Made by a program: the position numbers and the translations under genes. Source: Bacillota bacterium (GTDB lineage: Bacteria; Bacillota; Clostridia; Christensenellales; SZUA-584). Taken from it: a DNA stretch of 7,834 nt. The notes below the pieces were generated by a model that was given only the letters and a program-made list of their open reading frames with translations, was not told the DNA's origin and searched no databases. The stretch is from positions 1 through 7,834 of the forward strand of contig JAEWQS010000017.1 of NCBI GenBank assembly GCA_023399095.1, written 5' to 3'. Shown piece after piece: positions 1 through 5,018 of this stretch (its first letter is position 1; every line of letters starts with the position of its first letter).

Positions 1-125
1 TTACAACACACGCAGGGTGCAAAAGCGGTTAGGCTACCTCAGCCCTAAGCAGTGGCTGAAATGCTGGATGGATGAGCACTTGAAACGAACTGCTTAGTAA
101 ATTGTCCGAAAAAGTGTTGACTTCA
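1..125 (+). mobile_element. right end of an IS3-family (IS150-like) insertion sequence, partial
   Basis: The transposase C-terminus is followed 28 nt after its stop by a candidate terminal repeat at about 101-125. Read inward from the end it is TGAAGTCAACAC, then a T-run, then CGGACAATT. It starts with TG and carries the GGAC core that IS150-type ends show, which is the basis for placing the boundary at 125. The left end lies outside the window, so the inverted repeat and the target duplication cannot be confirmed. Confidence 0.6.
2..97 (+). CDS. IS3-family transposase OrfB, C-terminal fragment (cut by window edge)
   Basis: Frame 2 is open from the window start and gives 31 residues ending at TAG. 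The fragment starts YNTRRVQKRLGYLSP. The pattern YN..R.Q..LGYLSP is the typical C-terminal tail of the DDE integrase-core transposases of the IS3 family, just after the catalytic glutamate region. These enzymes act as an OrfAB fusion made by programmed frameshifting and move the IS through a circular intermediate. The catalytic DDE residues and OrfA are upstream of the window. The family call is firm from the tail. The IS150 subgroup is suggested only by the terminal repeat. Confidence 0.8.
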   Translation, partial: YNTRRVQKRLGYLSPKQWLKCWMDEHLKRTA

Positions 126-547
126 CGAATGGTAAAAATATCTCTATTGATTACTTCAAGGTAAGGACAAATATTGAAAGACCCAAGATAGCTTTTATCG
201 AATTGCAGCAGTCTATGAAAAGAGCATTAGCGTCAACGGAATTGATAGCTATCAATAGACTAGCCAAAGAGTATAAAGTAGAACCTAGAACAATAAAAAA
301 ACATTTTCCAATAGAATACCATCTACTCAAGCAAAAATATATAAGGGAAAAAGAAGAAAGGGAGCTCAAAAGGGAAGCCCAAATACGAGATATGATGTTT
401 TCTTTAAATAAGAGAGGTATATTTCCATGTGTTTACAGGGTATCTCATGAATTGGGCTTTTACATTAAACCTGGACGACGATACCATAATGTTTGGATAA
501 GTACTCTACGGGAATTAGGCTATACCGGCAAAAATGGCTCTGTATAG
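126..547 (+). pseudogene. TnsD/TniQ-type target-selection protein, C-terminal fragment cut by the IS
   Basis: The frame is open from the IS end to the TAG at 545-547. The nearest possible starts are a TTG at 203 and an ATG at 215, neither with a convincing ribosome binding site, and protein-like sequence continues upstream of both (KVRTNIERPKIAFIELQQ), so this is a remnant and not a complete gene. About 140 residues remain. A helix-turn-helix-like segment (INRLAKEYKVEPRTIKKHFP) is followed by a charged helix rich in K, R and E. Then comes the pattern GI(F/Y)P..YRVS.ELG and a final W.STLRELGY. I recognise this layout as the C-terminal half of TnsD/TniQ-like proteins, which select the target site for Tn7-like transposons. 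The adjacent end-like repeats support this. Alternative: an unrelated HTH regulator. Confidence 0.55.
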
Positions 548-619
548 GGATATATGTGATGTGGGTATTTCTAATCTAAATACTACCAGAATCTATTTTT
601 TTGGCACTCTGATTCGCAG

Positions 620-755
620 GGCAAGCATATGCTTCCAAAATATTCGCAAGGCAATTATATGGTTCCATATTAGTTTCGGAGATGAAGGAAATCTGATTAA
701 AATCGGACCATTTGGCAAGTTTATGGTTCCATTTCTCAGCAAAGTTATGGTTCTT
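620..755 (+). repeat. four direct 18-bp repeats, candidate TnsB-type transposase binding sites
   Basis: The copies are 620-637 (GGCAAGCATATGCTTCCA), 650-667 (GGCAATTATATGGTTCCA), 714-731 (GGCAAGTTTATGGTTCCA) and 738-755 (AGCAAAGTTATGGTTCTT). All point the same way. The start-to-start spacing is 30, 64 and 24 bp. The last copy, closest to the presumed end, is the most diverged (13 of 18 identical to the third). Multiple directly oriented transposase sites of about 20 bp inside each end are characteristic of Tn7-like elements. The repeats are seen directly; the protein that binds them is inferred. Confidence 0.6.
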
Positions 756-771
756 GCTACAGTGTGTTGTG

Positions 772-801
772 AGACCAGACTATACCGCAGTCTGGTCTTT
801 T
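772..801 (+). terminator. 10-bp perfect hairpin over the recombinase stop codon
   Basis: AGACCAGACT (772-781) pairs perfectly with AGTCTGGTCT (789-798) around a 7-nt loop. On the + strand the stem is followed by TTT and then TTACTTTC after one A, a weak U-tract. On the - strand, the direction of the recombinase, the stem is preceded by AAAA but followed by CACAAC, with no U-tract. It is probably a once bidirectional terminator. The recombinase stop codon (780-782) lies at the stem-loop boundary. Confidence 0.6.
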
Positions 802-2465
802 ACTTTCTGGTATTTCGTGATATGGTCGAAATACTCAAGGATATCGCATCCGTTCAATTCTCCAACAAAATTGTAGTGGATGCCTATCTTCTGCCTGTAA
901 CTTTTGCCAACCTTCTCTTTTCTGAATACCCATATGAAGTCTATGAGCTCATATACAGCATCCCTGTCTAGCTCCTCGATGTAGCTACATTTTTCAAAGC
1001 GCTCCATCAAATTCCTTATATTCTCCGTATCATCCTTGACGACAGACTGCTCCGCTTTCAGCTCGGACAGGCTGGACATGAGTTCGCTCTGCTGCGCCTC
1101 GTACTTCGCCATCAGCTGTTTAAACATCGCGTCCGATACATTGCCGCTCATGCGCTCGTCCATCAGCAGGTCAATCCGGTTGGATACATCCTTCATATTG
1201 GCCTGAACGCTCCGAATATCCTTATCCAATCTGGCATGACCGTTTTGCTTTGTCCGACTGTTCAAATCCAGAAGCACTTGAAGCATCTCGTCGCTGTTGA
1301 TGCGTATGAGCTCGGATAAACGGCGAATGTCGTGCAGCACCAGTACATTCAACTCATCCTCACGTATGGAGTTAAAGTTGCACGCCGTCTTGCCTTGATT
1401 AGTGTAGGTGCTGCAACGGTACTTGTAATACGTCTTGTACTGGCCGCTCCGGGACGACGCATAGTGCATAACCGCCTTACAGTCTGCGCATCTCAGTTTC
1501 CCCGCAAACAGAGCTGGCAAATTGTTGTCCTCGCTCTTCACTGTCTTGGCTTTGCTGTTGCTCTTGTTCTGCAGCAACAGCTCCTGTACCCGCGCCCATG
1601 TCACCTCGTCTATAATCGGCTCATGCGTGTTCTCTACCACGATCCATTCGTTCTCGGGTACGACGTCGCGATGTTTGAGCTTGAACGACCGGTTCCGGCG
1701 TTTGCCGCTGCATATGTGTCCAATGTACACCTGATTGCGCAGTATCCGCATCACCGTCGCGCTACCCCATAGCACGGTTTCATTTGTGTAAGGATTGGGT
1801 TGGCCGATGAGTTTGAAGTAATATTCTCTGGGGGACAGCACACCTTCCTGATTGAACGTATCCGCAATATGCCTTGCCGTGTGCCCGATGGCATACATAT
1901 GAAACAATCTTCTTACGATTTGTGCGCCGTCTTCATCAACGATCAGCTTGTGCTTGTCCTCCGGTGATTTCACATATCCCAGAGGCGGCTGGCTTCCCAG
2001 AAAGAAACCTTTTTTCATCAGCGACTTTTGGGCTGCCCGTATCTTCCGGGATACGTCCTTCGCGTAATGCTCGTGCACCACGTTGAGAAAACCGGCAATG
2101 TCGTTATCCTTTTCAGAATCGATATTCTCGGTTACAGCGATAAACCGCACATGATGCTTGGGAAAGAAGAAATCCGTGTATTCGCCCACCTTGACGTAGT
2201 TTCTGCCCAGCCGTGATAGATCTTTGACGACAACCATGTTGATACGCTTCTTTTCGATATCGGCCACCATACGCATAAAGCTCGGGCGCTCAAAAGTTGT
2301 ACCCGATATGCCGTCGTCTATATAGATATCCTCGACATGCCACCCTCTTTCTGTAGTAAAGTCCATGAGCATGTTTCTCTGGTTGGATATACTCATGCTT
2401 TCGCTGTCGGAGTTCTTATCGTCTCTCGACAGCCTCAAATACAATGCTACTTTATAATCTTCCAT
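780..2465 (-). CDS. large serine recombinase (TnpX-like, DUF4368-type tail)
   Basis: A 561-residue site-specific recombinase that would cut and rejoin attachment sites to excise or insert the element. The N-terminal resolvase domain starts YLRLSRDD with predicted nucleophile Ser13 and includes DDGISGTTFERPSF (50-63) and KDLSRLGRNY (81-90) with the usual active-site arginines. The Recombinase domain spans about 155-295. A zinc ribbon uses Cys326, Cys329, Cys351 and Cys362. A coiled coil follows at about 410-500, then a DUF4368-like tail ending near YNFVG (531-535). Length and domain order match clostridial Tn4451/Tn5397-type enzymes, and nothing essential looks missing. The ATG at 2465 is chosen because AGGAG sits 7 nt upstream and the protein then begins at the usual place. 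The frame is open to 2537, but the extra 24 residues do not resemble the family. Confidence 0.95.
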   Translation of the reverse strand: MEDYKVALYLRLSRDDKNSDSESMSISNQRNMLMDFTTERGWHVEDIYIDDGISGTTFERPSFMRMVADIEKKRINMVVVKDLSRLGRNYVKVGEYTDFFFPKHHVRFIAVTENIDSEKDNDIAGFLNVVHEHYAKDVSRKIRAAQKSLMKKGFFLGSQPPLGYVKSPEDKHKLIVDEDGAQIVRRLFHMYAIGHTARHIADTFNQEGVLSPREYYFKLIGQPNPYTNETVLWGSATVMRILRNQVYIGHICSGKRRNRSFKLKHRDVVPENEWIVVENTHEPIIDEVTWARVQELLLQNKSNSKAKTVKSEDNNLPALFAGKLRCADCKAVMHYASSRSGQYKTYYKYRCSTYTNQGKTACNFNSIREDELNVLVLHDIRRLSELIRINSDEMLQVLLDLNSRTKQNGHARLDKDIRSVQANMKDVSNRIDLLMDERMSGNVSDAMFKQLMAKYEAQQSELMSSLSELKAEQSVVKDDTENIRNLMERFEKCSYIEELDRDAVYELIDFIWVFRKEKVGKSYRQKIGIHYNFVGELNGCDILEYFDHITKYQKVKDQTAV

Positions 2466-2493
2466 TGACTTGCTCCTTTCAAATTCGGAACAG

Positions 2494-2546
2494 GCACAGA
2501 TTATGAAGTAGTTTAGCCTGCTAAAATCATACCCCATAATCCGTGC
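2494..2546 (-). promoter_or_regulatory. large nested inverted repeat upstream of the recombinase
   Basis: The arms GCACAGATTATG (2494-2505) and CATAATCCGTGC (2535-2546) pair at 11 of 12 positions. Inside lies a second perfect hairpin, TTTAGC (2512-2517) with GCTAAA (2520-2525). The structure fills most of the 97-nt gap between the TnpW-like gene and the recombinase, ending about 20 nt before its AGGAG. It could be an mRNA leader hairpin controlling recombinase translation or a two-fold protein binding site. The sequence does not decide which. Confidence 0.55.
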
Positions 2547-2562
2547 AAAGTACAGTCCGCAC

Positions 2563-2760
2563 TTATCCTGCGTCTTTATCAGACCGGCGTACTTCCCGCT
2601 CTGCCACCTTCTTCACAATGTCCTTGAAGCTATTGGCCTCATTACCCATCTTGCTGGTCACGTCAAAGATCGTCCGCCCCAGCTTCACCTCTGACGTCAT
2701 TAGACGGTCTCCCAGAACAAAGCGGCGTTCTTCTTGCACTGTTAACTTCTTATCGCTCAT
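2563..2760 (-). CDS. small TnpW-like transposon-encoded protein
   Basis: A 65-residue basic protein. The ATG at 2760 is preceded by GGGAGG 7 nt upstream, a strong site. The frame is open seven codons further up, but that start would overlap the mobC end. The centre, EVKLGRTIFDVTSKM, then a short spacer and FKDIVKKVAEREV, resembles the K.IG.T.Y.V...F....ETM.DKI..LI pattern of the small proteins named TnpW in clostridial transposons. Their function is unknown. No membrane segment or cysteine is present. The gene lies 14 nt after mobC and 97 nt before the recombinase, consistent with one operon. The coding call is firm; the family name is tentative. Confidence 0.7.
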   Translation of the reverse strand: MSDKKLTVQEERRFVLGDRLMTSEVKLGRTIFDVTSKMGNEANSFKDIVKKVAEREVRRSDKDAG

Positions 2761-2774
2761 AGCCAACCTCCCCA

Positions 2775-3083
2775 TCAGCATATTTTCTTAATCATCTGCC
2801 AGCATTTGTCCACCATGATGAGCAGCCCGTCTATCTTTTTGGGATCTACATACCCCGTGGCGTTAGCGATCTTCGCCATTTGATTGACGTTGTTGGCAAT
2901 GGTGGACACAATGCGGTATATCTCGATTACCTCCTCGGTTGGCTTAGGCTGAACGTCACCGCCCATAATGAGCCTGCGCAGCAGAGCCGATTTCTTCAGA
3001 CCGGTCACGGCCAGCTGTTTATCAAAGTGCGCTTTTTCCTTCTGGTTCAGCATCGCTTTGATCTGTATATTCCTGGTTCTCAT
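2775..3083 (-). CDS. mobC: MobC-family mobilisation (relaxosome accessory) protein
   Basis: A 102-residue protein with the MobC layout. A short N-terminal strand (RNIQIKAMLNQKEKAHFD) and helix with LKKSALLRRLIMGG form a ribbon-helix-helix-like DNA-binding part. The C-terminal signature NNVNQMAKIANATGYV (about 64-79) corresponds to the conserved N.NQIA..AN.......I region of MobC proteins. Such proteins bind oriT and help the relaxase open and nick DNA for conjugal mobilisation. The ATG at 3083 follows AAGGA by about 10 nt. The gene normally sits directly before a relaxase gene. Here the next gene, 14 nt on, is the small TnpW-like protein and no relaxase is found. The oriT-like DNA immediately upstream fits the role. 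Confidence 0.88.
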   Translation of the reverse strand: MRTRNIQIKAMLNQKEKAHFDKQLAVTGLKKSALLRRLIMGGDVQPKPTEEVIEIYRIVSTIANNVNQMAKIANATGYVDPKKIDGLLIMVDKCWQMIKKIC

Positions 3084-3109
3084 ATTGTGGAATTCCTTTC
3101 ATATAATTT

Positions 3110-3124
3110 TAGGCTGAAAGCCTA
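3110..3124. repeat. perfect palindromic hairpin upstream of mobC
   Basis: TAGGCTGAAAGCCTA is a 6-bp perfect stem with a 3-nt loop, 27 nt before the mobC start. Neither side carries a U-tract, so it is not a normal terminator. It could be an operator for mobC or part of the oriT structure. Confidence 0.45.
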
Positions 3125-3137
3125 TTTCAGGAGGGTT

Positions 3138-3272
3138 TCAGGGAGCGCGAGCGCCCTGACAAGTTTGCATTTGGCCACAGATGCCATGCTTGCAACTGCA
3201 ACCCAGCGTGTTTATGCAATACACCTTCGTTCTTTCCTCACATGCTGAAAAAAGAAGATATCGCCCCGCCAT
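3138..3272 (-). CDS. possible 44-aa cysteine-rich small ORF (doubtful)
   Basis: ATG at 3272 to TGA at 3138-3140 encodes 44 residues with six cysteines at 11, 19, 25, 27, 32 and 37, including GCSCKHGICG. The only ribosome-binding-like sequence, GGGGA, is 2-3 nt from the ATG, too close for good initiation. The ORF fully covers the candidate oriT, so the cysteines may simply reflect conserved TGC-rich oriT DNA. It is listed because it fills the gap between mobC and the ATPase, but a non-coding explanation is more likely. Confidence 0.15.
   Translation of the reverse strand: MAGRYLLFSACEERTKVYCINTLGCSCKHGICGQMQTCQGARAP
3139..3215. other. candidate oriT region
   Basis: The untranslated stretch upstream of mobC holds two adjacent hairpins. 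The first is 3139-3158, CAGGGAGC with GCGCCCTG around a GCGA loop, with one mismatch. The second is 3167-3189, where GCAT and GGC pair with GCC and ATGC. The GC-rich core followed by TTTGCAT and CTTGCAACTGCAACCC resembles, from memory, intergenic DNA before mobC in other Firmicute elements. Position beside a MobC gene and the inverted repeats support oriT. No nick site can be assigned. Confidence 0.4.
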
Positions 3273-3313
3273 ATCCCCGATAATGACGATGCGGTTTGTA
3301 TGGAGATGCTTGT

Positions 3314-4321
3314 TTAACCCACATCGTCATACTGCTTCTCCTTTAATTGCGAGAGCACGATCACCCGCTGAGCGGCGCTTCGCTCACGGTTGTAGTAAAT
3401 TCCATAGCTTTTACGGAGCGATATGCTGTTCTCATTGAGCAGCCGCGACATAGCGTTGGTAGGTATATCAAAGTCCGCGTCAAACGCTCTGATGCACTCC
3501 ACCAGCTCGGTCGGCGTTCCCTTGAATCTTTTTTCAGCCTGTAAGATGTGCTGAATGCCTTTGATAAGCATGTCCAGCGGAGACTGCGTATTTGTCACGT
3601 ATTCCACAAACCGCCAGACGTTTGTGTTTACCTCAAACTCAAGCCTAAGTACCTGATCCCGTACTCGTCTGCCGGTGATATAAAGCCTTGCTTTATTCTC
3701 GGTGCGTGTTTCTTTTTCCAGTACCAATATGCTGTCCACCGCACCCAGCAAACCGGTCGAACCGCTGACCATGTTGATTGGGTCGTTGTCCGGCATTTTG
3801 CGCAAGTGATGAACCAAAAGGATGGCGATATCCTTTTCCTGCGCGTACTCCACAAACTTGTGAAGTTCATTATAATCATCAGTATATGAGTGTTTCTCTT
3901 TTGGGTCGCGAACAAGCTGCAAGGTATCGATAACCACCAAGCCTGTATCGGGATGCATGGAGACAAAGCTATTGATCTCGTCCAGCAGTCCTTCTGACAG
4001 GCTGCTGCATGATGTGATGGCATATGCACAATCGCTCGCCTGCTCCGTGATATCCTCGATGCGGAAGTGCAGCGTACTTTTGGTGTCTTCGAGCGCGATA
4101 TACAGCACGGTGCACTGTTGAGTATCGAACTCCCATACCTTTTCGCCCTTTGCGACCTTATCGCACAGCCACAGCACCAGCCATGACTTGCCGATCTTTG
4201 GGCTGCCTGCAAACAGATGCACCCCTGTGGGCAGCATCTGTGCTACGATGAACCGAGGCAGCTCGTATTTGTCGGCTTGAATCTTCCGGAAGCTCTCCGG
4301 CACTTTAGCATTGTTGTTCAT
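3314..4321 (-). CDS. RecA-fold AAA ATPase, RepA-like (AAA_25 type)
   Basis: A 335-residue ATPase of the type found in plasmid RepA helicases and many integrative elements. Walker A is GSPKIGKS (39-46) and Walker B is LVVID (128-132). LLVHHLRK (168-175) fits the following strand with its conserved histidine. SGSTGLLGAVD (186-196) matches the next conserved motif of this group. The last 85 residues look like a winged-helix segment (TPTELVECIRAFDADF, then MSRLLNENSI) suited to DNA binding. The ATG at 4321 is preferred because AAGGAAA lies about 9 nt upstream. A start seven codons earlier at 4342 would place that site inside the gene. It probably melts DNA at the element's origin, perhaps at the ATGACGATG repeats. 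The gene lies 230 nt upstream of mobC, separated by the oriT-like DNA, so it may be a separate unit. Confidence 0.88.
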   Translation of the reverse strand: MNNNAKVPESFRKIQADKYELPRFIVAQMLPTGVHLFAGSPKIGKSWLVLWLCDKVAKGEKVWEFDTQQCTVLYIALEDTKSTLHFRIEDITEQASDCAYAITSCSSLSEGLLDEINSFVSMHPDTGLVVIDTLQLVRDPKEKHSYTDDYNELHKFVEYAQEKDIAILLVHHLRKMPDNDPINMVSGSTGLLGAVDSILVLEKETRTENKARLYITGRRVRDQVLRLEFEVNTNVWRFVEYVTNTQSPLDMLIKGIQHILQAEKRFKGTPTELVECIRAFDADFDIPTNAMSRLLNENSISLRKSYGIYYNRERSAAQRVIVLSQLKEKQYDDVG

Positions 4322-4345
4322 CTCTCGTTTCCTTTCTTTCATCAG

Positions 4346-4387
4346 TGACGGTTTCTTTCGACAAAGGGGTATATATGAAAACCGTCA
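4346..4387. repeat. inverted repeat in the ATPase leader
   Basis: TGACGGTTTC (4346-4355) pairs with GAAAACCGTCA (4377-4387) with one bulged A across a 21-nt spacer that includes ATATAT. The right arm overlaps the ATGACGATG copy at 4386-4395. The repeat lies 25-66 nt before the ATPase start, a good place for an autoregulatory operator or leader hairpin. Confidence 0.45.
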
Positions 4388-4400
4388 TCGTCATTGATAT

Positions 4401-4435
4401 AAAAAAACCCTTCACTTATAAGCAGTGGGAAAGGG
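4401..4435 (-). terminator. rho-independent terminator or attenuator before the ATPase gene
   Basis: In the - direction, CCCTT and CACT pair with AGTG and AAGGG around TGCTTATA-type loop sequence, with 3 nt bulged on one side. The stem is followed immediately by seven Ts (complement of 4401-4407). It would end transcripts arriving from the frameshifted gene. GGGC (4433-4436) can instead pair with GCCC (4443-4446) around a 6-nt loop, which would open the terminator stem. Confidence 0.7.
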
Positions 4436-4451
4436 CAAATCCGCCCCCTCT

Positions 4452-4480
4452 TTGATAGTTGTTCATATATTGTTCATATT
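4452..4480 (+). promoter_or_regulatory. weak + strand promoter candidate over tandem 11-bp repeats
   Basis: TTGATA (4452-4457) is separated by 17 nt from CATATT (4475-4480). The same DNA is a tandem repeat of 11 bp, TTGTTCATAT at 4459-4468 and again at 4470-4479, one helical turn apart, as expected for side-by-side protein binding. A transcript from here would run antisense to the ATPase leader's upstream end. Promoter match is modest (4 of 6 at -10). Confidence 0.25.
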
Positions 4481-4561
4481 TAGGGCTGTTTTTGGAATTG
4501 GGTAGATAAAAAATGACGATGCGATTCAATCGAATCACACCGTCAAAGGTCAATAATAAAA

Positions 4562-4626
4562 CCAGTGGTAAACGTATACCTCGATGGGCATACTCATACC
4601 GCTGGCTAATATATTTCTTACCACTG
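4562..4626. repeat. nested hairpin structure of unknown role
   Basis: CAGTGGTAA (4562-4570) and TTACCACTG (4618-4626) form a perfect 9-bp outer stem. In the - strand reading an inner hairpin GTATGCC / GGTATAC with loop CATCGA pairs fully with one G-U and sits 2 nt from one side of the outer stem. The - strand continues GTTTTATTATTG after the outer stem. It follows the frameshifted gene and may be its terminator, a structured RNA or a single-strand origin-like element. The rest of 4322-4649 holds the terminator, tandem repeats and ATGACGATG copies but no gene. Confidence 0.5.
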
Positions 4627-4649
4627 TGCTTGCGGCAGGGCAGGTTGTT

Positions 4650-4939
4650 TTATGGCTTGGTTATTTCAGTTCCGTCTTTCCAGTAAATAAAGCGAGCGTG
4701 GCGAGCACTCCATGTATCTCCGTAAGGCTCTATCATTCCAAACCCCAGTGAGACACCCCGCCTCCCAGCGGGCCGCACCATGCGGAAGTATCGTTTAGTT
4801 TTCCCTTGCGTGTCATGGCGATATGTCGATTTCCGTCAACATTTCCAAGCCAGCTTTTATAGCTCATACCTGAAAGGTATTTCATGGCGCAGCCGCTTAC
4901 GTCGCTATCCCTTTCGAGCCGCAAGGTAACGTACTTTAT
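4650..4939 (-). pseudogene. frameshifted small gene of unknown function
   Basis: Two frames join into one convincing protein of about 96 residues. The first, from about 4939 to a TGA at 4733-4735, includes VSGCAMKYLSGMSYKSW and ends GGGVSHWGLE. The second starts in the next frame at an ATG overlapping that TGA (ATGA, 4733-4736) and reads MIEPYGDTWSARHARF to ITKP and TAA at 4650-4652. The tone of the sequence (W, G and Y rich, no stops, domain-like) continues across the shift, so I read this as one gene broken by a frameshift. The expected start position carries ATA (4937-4939), with AAAGG just 3 nt before it, suggesting a lost start codon. The next usable start in frame is a TTG at 4924. I recall similar proteins in clostridial elements but know no function. 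Alternative: two translationally coupled peptides. Confidence 0.6.
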
Positions 4940-4942
4940 TTA

Positions 4943-4982
4943 CCTTTATTCAGTTTTGATACGCTCATGTATCGAACGTATG
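4943..4982 (-). promoter_or_regulatory. operator-like palindromes at the transcript start
   Basis: Just downstream of the promoter lie overlapping inverted repeats. GATAC and GTATC are separated by 6 nt (about 4957-4972), and CGTA and TACG flank TG at about 4977-4986. This is a typical place for repressor sites. AAAGG at 4943-4947 is the candidate ribosome binding site of the broken gene. A 10-codon ORF from an ATG at 4968 (MSVSKLNKGK) ends at 4936, one base out of frame with the gene, and may be its true N-terminus after a second frameshift. Confidence 0.35.
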
Positions 4983-4989
4983 TACGCCT

Positions 4990-5018
4990 ATAGTATATTG
5001 CATCTCTTAGTCTGTCAA
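4990..5018 (-). promoter_or_regulatory. sigma-A-type promoter for the frameshifted gene
   Basis: In the - direction, TTGACA (complement of 5013-5018) is followed after exactly 17 nt by TACTAT (complement of 4990-4995). A perfect -35 and good spacing make this the clearest promoter in the window. Transcription would start near 4983, about 45 nt before the coding frame. The remainder of 5019-5331 is AT-rich with two ATGACGATG-like motifs and no gene I can support. The left boundary of the integrative element probably lies in it. Confidence 0.6.

Larger units (their letters stand above)
126..761 (+). mobile_element. terminal segment of a Tn7-like transposon
   Basis: The TnsD/TniQ-like remnant, four direct 18-bp repeats and a candidate terminus together look like one end of a Tn7-like element. 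Read inward from 761 the terminus is TGTAGCAAGAACCATAAC, matching the TGT...ACA ends of Tn7 relatives. The segment 548-619 between the remnant and the first repeat is AT-rich with no gene. The opposite end and the core genes tnsA, tnsB and tnsC are not in the window, so the call rests on this end alone. Confidence 0.45.
780..5018 (-). mobile_element. compact serine-recombinase integrative (probably mobilisable) element
   Basis: The coordinates give the supported content, not the exact ends. In the - direction: promoter, broken small gene, terminator, RepA-like ATPase, oriT-like DNA, mobC, TnpW-like gene, serine recombinase. This gene set is typical of small clostridial integrative elements. 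Serine recombinases leave only a 2-bp shared core, so the attachment sites cannot be placed from one copy. The recombinase-side end must lie between about 762 and 780, or be displaced by the Tn7-like end. The other end lies somewhere between 5018 and 5332. Confidence 0.55.

Noticed and set aside
534..971. 145-codon + strand ORF spanning the repeat region and the recombinase 3' end
   Set aside because: It covers the direct repeats, the terminator and the antisense of a firm recombinase gene, and lacks a recognisable domain or a ribosome binding site.
1332..1772. 146-codon + strand ORF antisense to the recombinase
   Set aside because: It is a mirror of the zinc-ribbon and recombinase-domain coding region, with no ribosome binding site and no domain of its own.
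3628..4212. 194-codon - strand ORF in another frame inside the ATPase gene
   Set aside because: The protein is Ser/Arg/Cys/Trp rich and low in ordinary hydrophobic patterning, as shadow frames are. The overlapping frame carries intact Walker motifs.
4562..4626. integron attC site
   Set aside because: The nested inverted repeat lacks the paired RYYYAAC/GTTRRRY core boxes in the right places, and no integron integrase is nearby.
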